DNA of 64,000 nucleotides from Ruminococcus sp. (GCA_017457955.1 JAFTGL010000011.1:31231-95230); one strand, 5' to 3'; shown: positions 7,824 through 16,280, counted from the stretch's first letter. A program made the numbers and translations. Notes: generated from the sequence alone by a model not told the origin.

Positions 7824-10169
7824 ATGATCAAAAAACTCAGCGGCGAGCGGGAGAGCTTCCTCCTGCAGACCGATAATACCTCCTACGTGCTCGCGATCAC
7901 CGACACGAAGCATCCCGAGCACATTTATTACGGCGCGAAGATCGACGTCGACAGCGCGGATGATTTAAAAGCGATCCATGAAAAACGCGAATTCGAGCCC
8001 GGCAACTCCATCGTCTATAACAAGGATACCAAGCTCGCCCTCGAGGACATATGTCTCGAGATGTCGGGCTTGGGTCACGGCGATATCCGCGAGCCCTTCA
8101 TTGAGCTTGTCTATCCCGACGGTTCGCGCACGACCGATTTCCTCTATCAAAGTCATACGATCACGGATGAAAAGCCCGTTTTCACCGACCTGCCCGGCTC
8201 CTATGACGAGAGCGGCAAGGTCGAGCACCTGTGCCTGACCCTTTCTGACGGTGATCTTGTACTGGAGCTGCACTACTGCGTCTATCCCGAGTGCGACGTC
8301 ATCACCCGCTCGGCAAGGCTGATAAACAACGGCAACAAAGCTGTAAAGATCGAGCGCCTGCTCAGCACGCAGCTCGACATCCCCGATAAAGACTTCTGCG
8401 TGACGTCCTTCCACGGCGGCTGGGCAAGGGAAATGAACGCCTCCACCTACCCCGTCCTGTCGGGCAAGCACGTGATTGAATCGCGCACAGGAACCTCCTC
8501 TAACCGCGCGAATCCTTTCTTCATGCTGCACCGTCCGTCGACCACCGAGACCGCGGGCGAATGCTACGGCTTCAATCTCATCTACAGCGGCAACCACTAC
8601 GCCGCGATCGAGGTGACCCCCTACGGCAAGACCCGCGTCGCGCAGGGCGTCAATCCCTGCGGCTTTAGATGGATATTAAAGGGCGGCGACAGCTTTGAAG
8701 CCCCCGAGGCGATCATGACCTACAGCAGCAGAGGCTTTGGCGGTCAGAGTGAAAACATGCACCGCTTTATCAAGGCGCATATCCTGCGCGGCGAGTGGAA
8801 GGACAAGGCGCGTCCTGTTCTTCTCAATTCGTGGGAAGCGAGCTACTTCAACATCAGCGAACACAGTCTCGTCACCCTCGCGAAAGCGGGCAAGGAACTC
8901 GGGATCGAGCTGTTCGTCATGGACGACGGATGGTTCGGCGAGCGCAACGACGATACCCGCTCCTTAGGAGACTGGGACGTAAACCCTAAGAAGCTCCCCG
9001 GCGGACTGCGCCGTTTGGGGAGCAAAATCACCGCCCTCGGGCTGCAGTTCGGCATATGGGTCGAGCCGGAGATGTTCAACGTCAACTCCCGCCTGTATGA
9101 AGCCCATCCCGACTGGGCGATGGCAGTTCCCGGCAAGCGCCACAGCGAAGGGCGTAATCAGCGCATCCTCGACCTCTCTAATCCCGAGGTCGTCAGCTAT
9201 ATGACCGATAAGATGACCGAGGTCTTTTCCTCAGCGGATATCAGCTATATCAAATGGGATATGAACCGCATTTTCTCGGACGTTTTCTCTCCCTATCTGC
9301 CCGCTGAAAATCAGGGAGAGGTCGCCCACCGCTATGTCCTCGGACTGTACCGCATGATGGGTACGCTGTGCAAACGCTTCCCGCACATCCTCTTTGAGGG
9401 CTGTGCGGCAGGCGGCAACCGCTTTGACCTCGGCATCCTCTGCTACTTTCCGCAGATTTGGGGATCGGATAACACCGACGCGCTCAGCCGCGTCCATATC
9501 CAAGAGGGCTACAGCTTCGGCTATCCGCAGTGCTGTGTCGCGGCGCATGTTTCCGCCAGCCCGAACCACCAGACCCTACGCTCCACCCCGCTCGAAAGCC
9601 GCTTCAATATCGCCGCCTTCGGCGTACTGGGCTATGAGCTGAACGTCCGCGATATGGGTGCAGAGGAAAAGGAGCATGCCCGCCTGCAGATCGAACTCTA
9701 CAAGGCATGGCGCGAGGTACTGCAGTATGGCAGCTTTTACCGCCTGTCTGCCGACAACCTTCACACGTGGATGTGCGTCTCGGACGACAGAACGCAGGCG
9801 GTCGGAATGATCTTTCAGGAGCAAAGCGAAGCCAACACAGGCTCACAGCGGTTTTTCGCGCGGGGACTCGATCCCGAGCGCACCTACCGCTTCCGTAATA
9901 TCTCCGGCAAGGTCAACATTAAGCTGTTCGGCAGTCTCATCAACACCATGGCGCCGATCCATGTCAAACAGGACGGCGTACTGCACAACCTGATCGCACG
10001 CTTTTACAAAATGGGCGGCGAGACGGAGGACTGTACCGCGAAAGGATCTGTGCTGATGAACGCGGGCGTCGCGCTCAGCCAACCGTTCTCCGGCACAGGC
10101 TACAATGAGAATGTCCGCCTCTTCCCGGACTTCGCGTCACGGATGTATTTCTTCGAAGCGATCAAATAA
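7824..10169 (+). CDS. Alpha-galactosidase, glycoside hydrolase family 36
   Basis: 781 residues, slightly longer than typical bacterial GH36 enzymes (about 730-750). An N-terminal beta-supersandwich domain is followed by the barrel with LFVMDDGWFGERNDDTRSLG, the catalytic nucleophile Asp479 in YIKWDMNR, and acid/base Asp549 in IWGSDNTDA. The numbering is within one residue of that known for well-studied GH36 enzymes. The CAAGGNRFDLG loop contributes to galactose recognition. No signal peptide, so intracellular. It would release galactose from raffinose, melibiose or galactomannan fragments brought in by the upstream symporter. It is the last gene of the operon, closed by the stem-loop at 10186. 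Confidence 0.94.
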   Translation: MIKKLSGERESFLLQTDNTSYVLAITDTKHPEHIYYGAKIDVDSADDLKAIHEKREFEPGNSIVYNKDTKLALEDICLEMSGLGHGDIREPFIELVYPDGSRTTDFLYQSHTITDEKPVFTDLPGSYDESGKVEHLCLTLSDGDLVLELHYCVYPECDVITRSARLINNGNKAVKIERLLSTQLDIPDKDFCVTSFHGGWAREMNASTYPVLSGKHVIESRTGTSSNRANPFFMLHRPSTTETAGECYGFNLIYSGNHYAAIEVTPYGKTRVAQGVNPCGFRWILKGGDSFEAPEAIMTYSSRGFGGQSENMHRFIKAHILRGEWKDKARPVLLNSWEASYFNISEHSLVTLAKAGKELGIELFVMDDGWFGERNDDTRSLGDWDVNPKKLPGGLRRLGSKITALGLQFGIWVEPEMFNVNSRLYEAHPDWAMAVPGKRHSEGRNQRILDLSNPEVVSYMTDKMTEVFSSADISYIKWDMNRIFSDVFSPYLPAENQGEVAHRYVLGLYRMMGTLCKRFPHILFEGCAAGGNRFDLGILCYFPQIWGSDNTDALSRVHIQEGYSFGYPQCCVAAHVSASPNHQTLRSTPLESRFNIAAFGVLGYELNVRDMGAEEKEHARLQIELYKAWREVLQYGSFYRLSADNLHTWMCVSDDRTQAVGMIFQEQSEANTGSQRFFARGLDPERTYRFRNISGKVNIKLFGSLINTMAPIHVKQDGVLHNLIARFYKMGGETEDCTAKGSVLMNAGVALSQPFSGTGYNENVRLFPDFASRMYFFEAIK

Positions 10170-10185
10170 ACTATATATAGTAAAA

Positions 10186-10215
10186 GCCCGATTTCGGCAA
10201 GCGCTGAAATCGGGC
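10186..10215. terminator. Bidirectional terminator between convergent GH36 and SDR genes
   Basis: Stem GCCCGATTTC/GAAATCGGGC with a 10-nt loop. On the minus strand it is followed by TTTTACT, so it serves the SDR gene well; on the plus strand the T-tract is weaker (ATTGTTAT). Confidence 0.75.
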
Positions 10216-10230
10216 ATTGTTATGTAAAAA

Positions 10231-11082
10231 TCATTTCATTTTGTTGACGATGCGGGCAGTGAAATCTGATGTAAATATGCTTTTCATCAGCCTGTCATAG
10301 AAACCGTCGGGCAGGAGCGTATTCATCACGACCAAAGGCTTTGCGCCGAAGCCGAACAGGTATCGGGCGCGGGGCTTCTCTTTTTCAGCCGCAAGATACA
10401 CCTTTCTCGCGACCGTCATCGGGGTGGTCAGCAAGCGGTTATCCTCACTGTATACCTTACGGTACATCGCGGCGACCTTATCGCAGTCCGCTTCATAGCG
10501 CGAGTCTTTTCCCGCCTTTTCAAGGTGATCCGCCGCGATCCTGCCCCAAGAACTACATACGCCGCCCGGCTCGATCAGGACAACGTTGATACCGTAATCT
10601 ATCAGCTCCCGCCTGAGGGCGTCAGATAACGCCTCCAGCGCGTACTTTGTCGCGTGGTACCAGCCGCCGAGGTAAGTCCCCGCACGGCCCCCTGCCGAAC
10701 CGAGGTTGATGATCCTGCCGCCCTTCGGAATATGCGGCAGAGTCTTTTGGATCATCCGCACCGTGCCGTATACGTTGACGTCCATCTGCCGCTCAGCGTC
10801 CCTGATCGGGACGGTCTCGATGGGACCGTAAGCCCCGTAGCCTGCCGCGTTGATCAGCGCGTCGATGTGACCCTCGCGGGCAACGACCTCGCCGACGCAC
10901 GCTTCACAGCTCTTTTCGTCGGTGACGTCCAGATACAGCGGACAGACACCGCGGATCTTCAGCTCATTCAGCTTTTCTGTCCGTCTGGCGGCGGCGTAAA
11001 CACGCCAGCCCCTATACGCGAACAGCACCGCGCACGCTCTGCCGATTCCCGAGCTTGCGCCCGTGATCAGTACGACTTTCAT
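10231..11082 (-). CDS. Short-chain dehydrogenase/reductase
   Basis: 283 residues. Classical SDR: the nucleotide loop GASSGIG at residues 8-14, then INAAGYG (the NAG motif equivalent), and the catalytic Ser-Tyr-Lys as GSAGGRAGTYLGGWYHATKYALEAL with YHATK. It likely binds NADP(H), given the basic ARRTEK after the second strand. The start chosen is ATG 11082 because GGAGG lies 5 nt upstream; an adjacent ATG at 11085 is too close to it. Substrate cannot be predicted; relatives act on alcohols, sugars or lipids. It lies downstream of trpS but behind that gene's terminator, so expression may be partly by read-through. Confidence 0.88.
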   Translation of the reverse strand: MKVVLITGASSGIGRACAVLFAYRGWRVYAAARRTEKLNELKIRGVCPLYLDVTDEKSCEACVGEVVAREGHIDALINAAGYGAYGPIETVPIRDAERQMDVNVYGTVRMIQKTLPHIPKGGRIINLGSAGGRAGTYLGGWYHATKYALEALSDALRRELIDYGINVVLIEPGGVCSSWGRIAADHLEKAGKDSRYEADCDKVAAMYRKVYSEDNRLLTTPMTVARKVYLAAEKEKPRARYLFGFGAKPLVVMNTLLPDGFYDRLMKSIFTSDFTARIVNKMK

Positions 11083-11100
11083 CATTTCCTCCGTTAACGA

Positions 11101-11127
11101 AAAGAGGGATGACATTAGCATCCCTCC
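11101..11127 (-). terminator. Terminator of trpS
   Basis: Minus-strand stem GAGGGATG/CATCCCTC with a 7-nt loop and TTTTCG after it, 9 bases beyond the trpS stop. It lies immediately upstream of the SDR Shine-Dalgarno. Confidence 0.8.
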
Positions 11128-11135
11128 AAAAACTT

Positions 11136-12155
11136 TTATCTCTTCGGCAGGACGTAGCCGATTTTCTTCATCGCCTTTTCCACGGTGCGGTGGCTCAGAC
11201 GCTGTACGAACTCGAGCGACTTTGTATAGCACTCTTCCATGTACTTCTTGTCCTTGAGGTAGTCCTGATACCGCTTGCGGATAGGCGACAGCTCCGCAAC
11301 GACAGCCTCGCCGACGGCGGTCTTAAAGTCGCCGTAGCCCTTGCCGTCAAAGTCGTGCTCGATCTGCTCATAGCTGAGTCCCGTGACCGCGGAGTAGATG
11401 GACATGAGGTTGTTGATGCCGTCTTTGCCCTCGGCATAGCGCACCTTCATCTCGCTGTCGGTGACCGCACGCTTAAACTTCTTCATGATGACGTTGTCGT
11501 CGTCGGTGAGCAGGACATAGGCGTTCGCGTTCTCGTCGCTCTTGCTCATCTTGGCGGTCGGATTCTGCAGGCTCATGACGCGCGCGCCGTCCTTCGGGAT
11601 GAAGCCCTCTGGGACCGTGAACACGTTGCCGTAGATACCGTTGAAACGGTTGGCGATATCGCGGGTCAACTCAAGGTGCTGCATCTGATCCGCGCCGACG
11701 GGCACCTTGTCCGCCTGATAAAGCAGGATGTCGCCTGCCATCAGGCTGGGGTAGGTAAAGAGACCCGCGTTGATGTTGTCGGCATGCTTCGCGCTCTTGT
11801 CCTTGAACTGCGTCATTCTCGACAGCTCGCCGAACTGGGTGTAGCAGTCGAGGATCCAGCCCATCACCGCGTGATCGGGGTTGTGGCTCTGGATGAAGAA
11901 GGGCGCTTTCTCGACGTCAACGCCGCAGGCGAGGATCGCCGCGTACATGTCGATAACGTTCTTGCGGAACTGCGGGGGATCCTGACGCACCGTGATGGTG
12001 TGCAGGTCAGCCAGCGCGTAGATACAGTTATAGGTAGGATCCTCCTGCATTTTGACCCAGTTCCTGACAGCGCCGAGGTAGTTGCCTAAAGTGATAGCGC
12101 CGCTGGGCTGGATCGCGGAGAATACGATTTGCTTCTTTTCGGTTGTGTTTTCCAT
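11136..12155 (-). CDS. trpS: Tryptophanyl-tRNA synthetase
   Basis: 339 residues, normal for bacterial TrpRS. Class I synthetase motifs: the HIGH-equivalent TLGNY in IQPSGAITLGNYLGA (residues 14-28), the tryptophan-pocket segments AGDILLYQADKVPVGADQMQHLELTRDIA, and KMSKS within NPTAKMSKSDENA. It charges tRNA-Trp in the cytoplasm. ATG 12155 has AAGGA upstream, and the gene begins 12 bp after the aminotransferase stop, so the two are co-transcribed. No T-box leader is visible; control would come from the shared promoter at 13427. Confidence 0.97.
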   Translation of the reverse strand: MENTTEKKQIVFSAIQPSGAITLGNYLGAVRNWVKMQEDPTYNCIYALADLHTITVRQDPPQFRKNVIDMYAAILACGVDVEKAPFFIQSHNPDHAVMGWILDCYTQFGELSRMTQFKDKSAKHADNINAGLFTYPSLMAGDILLYQADKVPVGADQMQHLELTRDIANRFNGIYGNVFTVPEGFIPKDGARVMSLQNPTAKMSKSDENANAYVLLTDDDNVIMKKFKRAVTDSEMKVRYAEGKDGINNLMSIYSAVTGLSYEQIEHDFDGKGYGDFKTAVGEAVVAELSPIRKRYQDYLKDKKYMEECYTKSLEFVQRLSHRTVEKAMKKIGYVLPKR

Positions 12156-12167
12156 AGTATCTGTCCT

Positions 12168-13361
12168 TTATTTGATGATTTCCTTCGCCAGTCTGCCGAT
12201 CTCCTTGATACCCTCGGTCAGATCCTCGTCGGTCGGGGTGGAGAAGTTGATGCGGAAGCTGTGGCAGGGCAAGTCGCTGTCGGTGAGGAAGGCGTTGCCG
12301 GGCACGACGCAGACCTTGCGCTCGGTGAGGCGCTTGCAGAAGTCGAGCATATCGACGTTCTCGGGCAGGTCGCACCAGATGAACAAACCGCCTTCGATCT
12401 TATTGTAGCTGATACCGTTCGGCACGACGTACTCGTCGAGGAGCTGCATACACAGGTCAGCCTTGACGGTATAGAGCTTTCTGAGGTAATCGAGGTGACC
12501 CTCGTAATCGTACTTCGTCATGAACTCGTTGCAGAGCATCTGCGACCACATCGTGGTGTGGACGTCCTGACCCTGCTTGCAGATGATCATTTTCGCCATC
12601 GCCGCTTTATTTGCCATCATGAAGCCGACGCGGATACCGGGCGACACGACCTTGCTGAACGAACCCGAGTAGATGACGATACCGTCCTCATCAAAGCTCT
12701 TGATCGCGGGCACGTCCTCGCCGTAGTATCTCAGGTCTCCGTAGGGATTGTCCTCGATGATCAGACAGTCATGCGCTTTTGCCAGTTCATACAGGCGCTT
12801 TCTCTTGCCGAGCGACATAGTTACGCCCGAAGGGTTCTGGAAGTTCGGGATGGTGTAGATCATCTTGGCGCGGGGATTTGCGTCGAGCACCTTTTCCAGC
12901 TCCTCCATGTTCATGCCGTCAGGCTCCACGGGCACGCCGACAAGCTCGGTGTTGTAGCTGCGGAAGGTGTTCAGAGCGCCGACAAAGCTGGGCGCTTCGC
13001 ACACCAGCACGTCGCCCTCGTTGAGGAAGCTCTTCGCGGCAATATCCATCACCTGCTGTGCACCTGAGACGATGATCAGCTCGTCGCTGTCGCTGCCGAT
13101 ATGATGCTTTTCTTTGAGATAGCTTTTCAGGGTGTCGCGCAGGGGCGCGTAGCCCTCGCTGACGCCGTACTGCAAAACGCCGATGGGGTTGTCACGGAGC
13201 AGCCTTGCGGAGATCTCGCTGATCGCCGCGACAGGAAACGCGTCGGGAGCGGGATTGCCCGCGGAGAGAGAGATGACCTCGGGGTCGGAAGCGCTCTTTA
13301 AAATCTCGCGGATGGCGTTCGGTTTGAGCGCCAGCACACGGTCGGAAAATCTGTAATCCAT
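12168..13361 (-). CDS. PLP-dependent aminotransferase, 2-aminoadipate/MocR-related class I fold
   Basis: 397 residues from ATG 13361 (MDYRFSDRVLALKPNAI); an upstream GTG at 13370 is possible but poorly placed. Fold-type I features: SLSAGNPAPDAFP at the N-terminus, YGVSEGYAPLRDTL, TIPNFQNPSGVTMS, EDNPYGDLRYYG, and the PLP lysine in SGSFSKVVSPGIRVGF; the C-terminal arginine is in HSFRINFSTP. This pattern is that of the LysN/KAT II-like group and of the catalytic half of MocR regulators, but no DNA-binding domain is present. Substrate is probably an aromatic or dicarboxylic amino acid; linkage to trpS makes aromatic plausible. The leader has a perfect palindrome at 13379-13405. Confidence 0.88.
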   Translation of the reverse strand: MDYRFSDRVLALKPNAIREILKSASDPEVISLSAGNPAPDAFPVAAISEISARLLRDNPIGVLQYGVSEGYAPLRDTLKSYLKEKHHIGSDSDELIIVSGAQQVMDIAAKSFLNEGDVLVCEAPSFVGALNTFRSYNTELVGVPVEPDGMNMEELEKVLDANPRAKMIYTIPNFQNPSGVTMSLGKRKRLYELAKAHDCLIIEDNPYGDLRYYGEDVPAIKSFDEDGIVIYSGSFSKVVSPGIRVGFMMANKAAMAKMIICKQGQDVHTTMWSQMLCNEFMTKYDYEGHLDYLRKLYTVKADLCMQLLDEYVVPNGISYNKIEGGLFIWCDLPENVDMLDFCKRLTERKVCVVPGNAFLTDSDLPCHSFRINFSTPTDEDLTEGIKEIGRLAKEIIK

Positions 13362-13378
13362 TGATATCACACTTTCTT

Positions 13379-13405
13379 ATACTGGTTTTTACTGAAAACC
13401 AGTAT
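13379..13405. promoter_or_regulatory. Perfect 11-bp inverted repeat in the aminotransferase leader (operator or RNA stem)
   Basis: ATACTGGTTTT (13379-13389), 5-nt spacer, AAAACCAGTAT (13395-13405). It falls between the predicted transcription start near 13420 and the ATG at 13361. It lacks a T-tract, so it is not a terminator; a downstream roadblock operator or a leader hairpin fits. Confidence 0.6.
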
Positions 13406-13426
13406 TGTAAAATAAAACCGTATAAT

Positions 13427-13455
13427 ATGATAGCATAAGTTGGCCGTTTGTGCAA
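13427..13455 (-). promoter_or_regulatory. Sigma-A promoter for aminotransferase-trpS
   Basis: Minus strand TTGCAC (13450-13455), 17 bp, TATCAT (13427-13432). This and the divergent promoter at 13602 occupy the gene-free stretch 13362-13727; the centre (13460-13600) is AT-rich and otherwise featureless to me. Confidence 0.65.
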
Positions 13456-13601
13456 GAAAATCGGCAAATTTCTGTATATCTGTACTGTAAGATCGTTCAG
13501 TTATCGCCAATATCATCACGATTCTTTTCGTATTTCACACCGAAAAAGCCCAAAATAACGGAATATTCTTTTGATTTTATCATATTTTAGCGATTTTTCG
13601 G

Positions 13602-13630
13602 TTGTATCTGAGCGATTTTTGTAGTATAAT
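13602..13630 (+). promoter_or_regulatory. Sigma-A promoter for the DHHW lipoprotein gene
   Basis: TTGTAT, 17 bp, TATAAT (13625-13630). The ~90-nt leader contains two small stems (CGATCA/TGATCG and GAACCG/CGGTTC) before the Shine-Dalgarno. Confidence 0.75.
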
Positions 13631-13727
13631 AGTAAGGTATATAAAGCGCGCCGATCAGATAACGGTGATCGTATTTGACCGGCATTTTCCGAACCGAAGC
13701 ATGCGGTTCACCGAATTGGAGGAAAAA

Positions 13728-14837
13728 ATGAAAAAGCCATATCAGGCTCCGCGGCACGGTATCGCGATCCTGTGTCTGCTGCTGTCAGCAGTCACGGCGC
13801 TGTCCCTTACCGCGTGTAAAAAGATGGTCGACGCAGAGAAAAGCGCGACAGAAGAAGCTGCTCCTGTCGTTCAGCAGGAGCCGGAAACGACCGCTCTCTC
13901 AACCGACCCGCTGCAGTTCGATACCCCGAACATCCCCGACGACGGCACCTCAGAGGGTTACTTCTCCGACGTAGACTCGGGCGTGTACATCTACAAGGGC
14001 ATGACGCTGGAGCTTTCCGGCGCGAGCGACAGCGCCGCTCAGGACTACTCCTCGGCGATCTCTGAATTCAAGAGCGCCTGCCCCGACGTCACCGTCTACA
14101 ACATGGTCATCCCGACCCACACCGAATACGCCCTGCCGCAGCGTATCATCGACAGCGGCGTAACCACCTCGTCACAATCACAAAACATCAAGACGGTTTA
14201 CAGCAGCTACACGGCTGATGTGAAACCAATCAACTGCTACAACACGCTCTCCGAGCACATCGGCGAGTATATCTACTTCAACACCGACCACCACTGGACG
14301 GGACTGGGCGCGTACTACGCGTATCAGGCGTTCTGTGAGCAGACCGGTCAGACGGCTTTGGATGTCAGCGCGTGCACGGAGCACAAGATCGAGGGCTTTG
14401 AAGGCTCGTTCTTCGATACGGGCAGCGACCTTACCCCCGACACCGTGTCCTACTGGACGCTCCCCTACGAGACCCGCGCCACCTGCACGGTCGAGTCGGG
14501 CGACGAGCCCTACGACACCGATATCTTTATCGAAGGCCTTGAAGGCGTCAACGCCTACATCACCTTTATCGGCGGCGACTCAGCGCTCTTTGTCGAGTAC
14601 AACGACAATCTCAACAGCGGCAAAAAGCTTGCTGTCATCAAAGAGAGCTACGGCAACGCCTTTGTACCGTGGCTGACCAACAACTACGACGAGGTCCACG
14701 TCATCGACTCCCGCTACTTCACGGGCAGCTTGAAGGACTATCTGTCAAAGAACGGTATCACTGAGATACTGTTCATGAACAACATCATGTCGGCAAACAA
14801 TCCCTTCATGGTCGACGGGATCAGAGAAATTTTCTAA
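13728..14837 (+). CDS. DHHW (AlgJ/AlgX-like) family lipoprotein
   Basis: 369 residues from ATG 13728 with GGAGGAAAAA upstream. The N-terminus is a lipoprotein signal (hydrophobic ILCLLLSAVTALSLTAC, lipidated Cys30), so the protein is anchored outside the membrane. A Thr/Glu-rich linker precedes an SGNH-hydrolase-like domain with Asp187-His188-His189-Trp190 in YFNTDHHWTGLGAYYAY, the family's name-giving catalytic motif, and a late KESYGNAFVPWL segment. DHHW proteins act with MBOAT proteins to O-acetylate extracellular polysaccharides; the MBOAT gene lies 3.4 kb away on the other strand. The gene is followed 17 bp later by a Nudix hydrolase. A second, membrane-anchored DHHW paralogue is at 17005-18135. 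Confidence 0.88.
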   Translation: MKKPYQAPRHGIAILCLLLSAVTALSLTACKKMVDAEKSATEEAAPVVQQEPETTALSTDPLQFDTPNIPDDGTSEGYFSDVDSGVYIYKGMTLELSGASDSAAQDYSSAISEFKSACPDVTVYNMVIPTHTEYALPQRIIDSGVTTSSQSQNIKTVYSSYTADVKPINCYNTLSEHIGEYIYFNTDHHWTGLGAYYAYQAFCEQTGQTALDVSACTEHKIEGFEGSFFDTGSDLTPDTVSYWTLPYETRATCTVESGDEPYDTDIFIEGLEGVNAYITFIGGDSALFVEYNDNLNSGKKLAVIKESYGNAFVPWLTNNYDEVHVIDSRYFTGSLKDYLSKNGITEILFMNNIMSANNPFMVDGIREIF

Positions 14838-14854
14838 GAAGGAGGTGAGACGGA

Positions 14855-15544
14855 ATGATAGCAAAGAAGGTCAGAGTCAACGTATACGGTATGCTGGCGG
14901 ACGGTCTGTACTCCGGCTACGCGAACGGCGAAGGCATCAAAAACAAAAGCGCGTATATCATCTCTAAAAAGCCGCTGCGTGACTGTATGTTCGGTGTTGT
15001 CATCGCCGTCGCAGCCTTCAAAAATGCGGGCGAAAAGCTCATCATCGCTCCCGAGGGCGAGATCTACTACGAGCCCGCTATCCGCGAAAAGCTCAGCCGC
15101 CTGCACAACGCCGAGATCGAGAGCCTTTCCTGCTTATACGAAAAGAGCTGCGGCGCCATCGTCATCCACAAGAGCGGCGACCGCTGCAAGATCCTTCTCG
15201 TCCGCAACCATAACGGACGCAACTACAGCTTCCCCAAGGGTCACGTCGAACAGGGCGAGACCGAGGAGGAGACCGCCATCCGCGAGGTCAAGGAGGAAAC
15301 GGGGCTGGATATCACCATCATCCCCTCGTTCCGCGAGGTCGCGGACTACTGCCCCTTCGGCAAGATCCGCAAGCGCGTGGTGTTTTTCATGGCGCAGACC
15401 ATGAGCGATAAGGTACATATCCAGGAGGAAGAGATCGACTCCTACATCTGGGTCGACCTGAACGAAGCTCATAACCGCTGTACCTACGACAACGACCTGC
15501 GCGTCATCCGCAAAGCGCGGGAAAATATACATAAGCTGAAATAG
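14855..15544 (+). CDS. Nudix hydrolase with an unassigned N-terminal domain
   Basis: 229 residues. The Nudix box occupies residues 129-151 (GHVEQGETEEETAIREVKEE then TGL), matching G-x5-E-x7-REUxEExGU exactly, so metal-dependent hydrolysis of a nucleoside diphosphate-linked substrate is expected. The first ~95 residues are not Nudix; they include a Cys and an APEGEIYYEPAIREKLSRL stretch, and I do not recognise them. AAGGAGGTGAG precedes ATG 14855. It shares a transcript with the DHHW lipoprotein (17 bp gap), then two stem-loops follow. Substrate unknown; Ap4A- or sugar-nucleotide-type substrates are both possible. Confidence 0.88.
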   Translation: MIAKKVRVNVYGMLADGLYSGYANGEGIKNKSAYIISKKPLRDCMFGVVIAVAAFKNAGEKLIIAPEGEIYYEPAIREKLSRLHNAEIESLSCLYEKSCGAIVIHKSGDRCKILLVRNHNGRNYSFPKGHVEQGETEEETAIREVKEETGLDITIIPSFREVADYCPFGKIRKRVVFFMAQTMSDKVHIQEEEIDSYIWVDLNEAHNRCTYDNDLRVIRKARENIHKLK

Positions 15545-15558
15545 TCTGGATACTTTCC

Positions 15559-15583
15559 GCTGCAAAGCCCAAGGATTTGCAGC
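15559..15583 (+). other. Stem-loop after the Nudix gene
   Basis: GCTGCAAA (15559-15566) and TTTGCAGC (15576-15583) pair, followed by TTT. It may assist the stronger terminator at 15606. Confidence 0.45.
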
Positions 15584-15605
15584 TTTGACTGAAACCCAAT
15601 GCAGT

Positions 15606-15648
15606 AACGACAATGCTCCTGACAAAAAGTCGGGGGCATTGTCGTTTT
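15606..15648 (+). terminator. Rho-independent terminator of the DHHW-Nudix transcript
   Basis: AACGACAATGC (15606-15616) pairs with GCATTGTCGTT (15636-15646), with an inner CCTGAC/GTCGGG stem and TT after it. The loop GACAAAAAGTC resembles inner hairpins of the elements at 435-708 and 48178-48351. Confidence 0.85.
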
Positions 15649-15650
15649 GG

Positions 15651-15672
15651 GTGACAGGAGTAATCCTGTCAC
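15651..15672. other. Second perfect stem-loop
   Basis: GTGACAGGA/TCCTGTCAC with a 4-nt loop, three bases after the terminator. No T-tract. The rest of the gene-free stretch 15545-15902 holds the promoter of the BlaI-type gene. Confidence 0.6.
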
Positions 15673-15773
15673 CCTGCCTTGTGTCGATCGTGTTATTCAT
15701 TTATTTGGCATATTCCATGAATTTTGTCAATCATTTTTATTTTCTATAAAAGCAAAAAAGTAGCTGAAATCAG

Positions 15774-15802
15774 TTGACTTCATGCGAAAGCTGTATTATA
15801 AT
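15774..15802 (+). promoter_or_regulatory. Strong sigma-A promoter of the BlaI-type regulator gene
   Basis: TTGACT, 17 bp, TATAAT (15797-15802). The leader is about 93 nt. No obvious BlaI-type TACA-n-TGTA operator dyad was found on it. Confidence 0.85.
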
Positions 15803-15902
15803 AGCGATAATGATATACCTTAGTAAGCGTTACATAAATATACAGTCCGTGCATTTTCATCTATGACTATCCACGAACCGTATTCTAATAAGGGAGCTGG
15901 AA

Positions 15903-16280
15903 ATGGTTCTGACTAAAAGCGAAAAGCAAATCATGAATCTGTTATGGAGCGTAGACCGTCCCCTGTCCTGTTCAGAGATCGTCGAGATGTCTGACGACAA
16001 GACATGGAAGGACAGCTATGTCCATTCTCTGATAAAATCCCTGATGAAGAAGGGCGTCGTAGAGATCGAATCGTTTGAGCTGATCTCGCGCAGTTACGCG
16101 CGTAAATTTTCACCGAAGCTGAGCAAAGAGGCGTTCCTCATCCGCGAGTATCTGGCGGAAAACCCCGAGAACAGTATGCTCAAGCTGTTTCAGACATACG
16201 CCGACTCCTCGGATGACGCGCAGGAGATGAAGGACATCGAAGCCGTCATAAAAAAGTGGAAGAAAGCCCACGCTGAATAA
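15903..16280 (+). CDS. BlaI/MecI/CopY-family transcriptional repressor
   Basis: 125 residues, the normal length. A winged helix covers residues 1-75 (LTKSEKQIMNLLWSVDRPLSCSEIVEM and a recognition segment WKDSYVHSLIKSLMKKGVVEI); the C-terminal 45 residues form the dimerisation part ending in VIKKWKKAHAE. Classic members repress beta-lactamase or copper genes and are inactivated by a BlaR1-type sensor protease; no such gene is adjacent. GGGAG precedes ATG 15903. The nearest downstream gene is rubrerythrin, so it may regulate oxidative-stress functions, but that is only position. Copper-sensing CopY would have CxCx4CxC at the end, which is absent. Confidence 0.85.
   Translation: MVLTKSEKQIMNLLWSVDRPLSCSEIVEMSDDKTWKDSYVHSLIKSLMKKGVVEIESFELISRSYARKFSPKLSKEAFLIREYLAENPENSMLKLFQTYADSSDDAQEMKDIEAVIKKWKKAHAE

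Noticed and set aside
11109-12089. 326-codon plus-strand frame
   Set aside because: Antisense of trpS, whose motifs are complete.
12129-13067. 312-codon plus-strand frame
   Set aside because: Antisense of the aminotransferase gene; no start signals.
15134-15700. 188-codon minus-strand frame over the Nudix 3' region
   Set aside because: Runs across two stem-loops and the antisense of the Nudix box.
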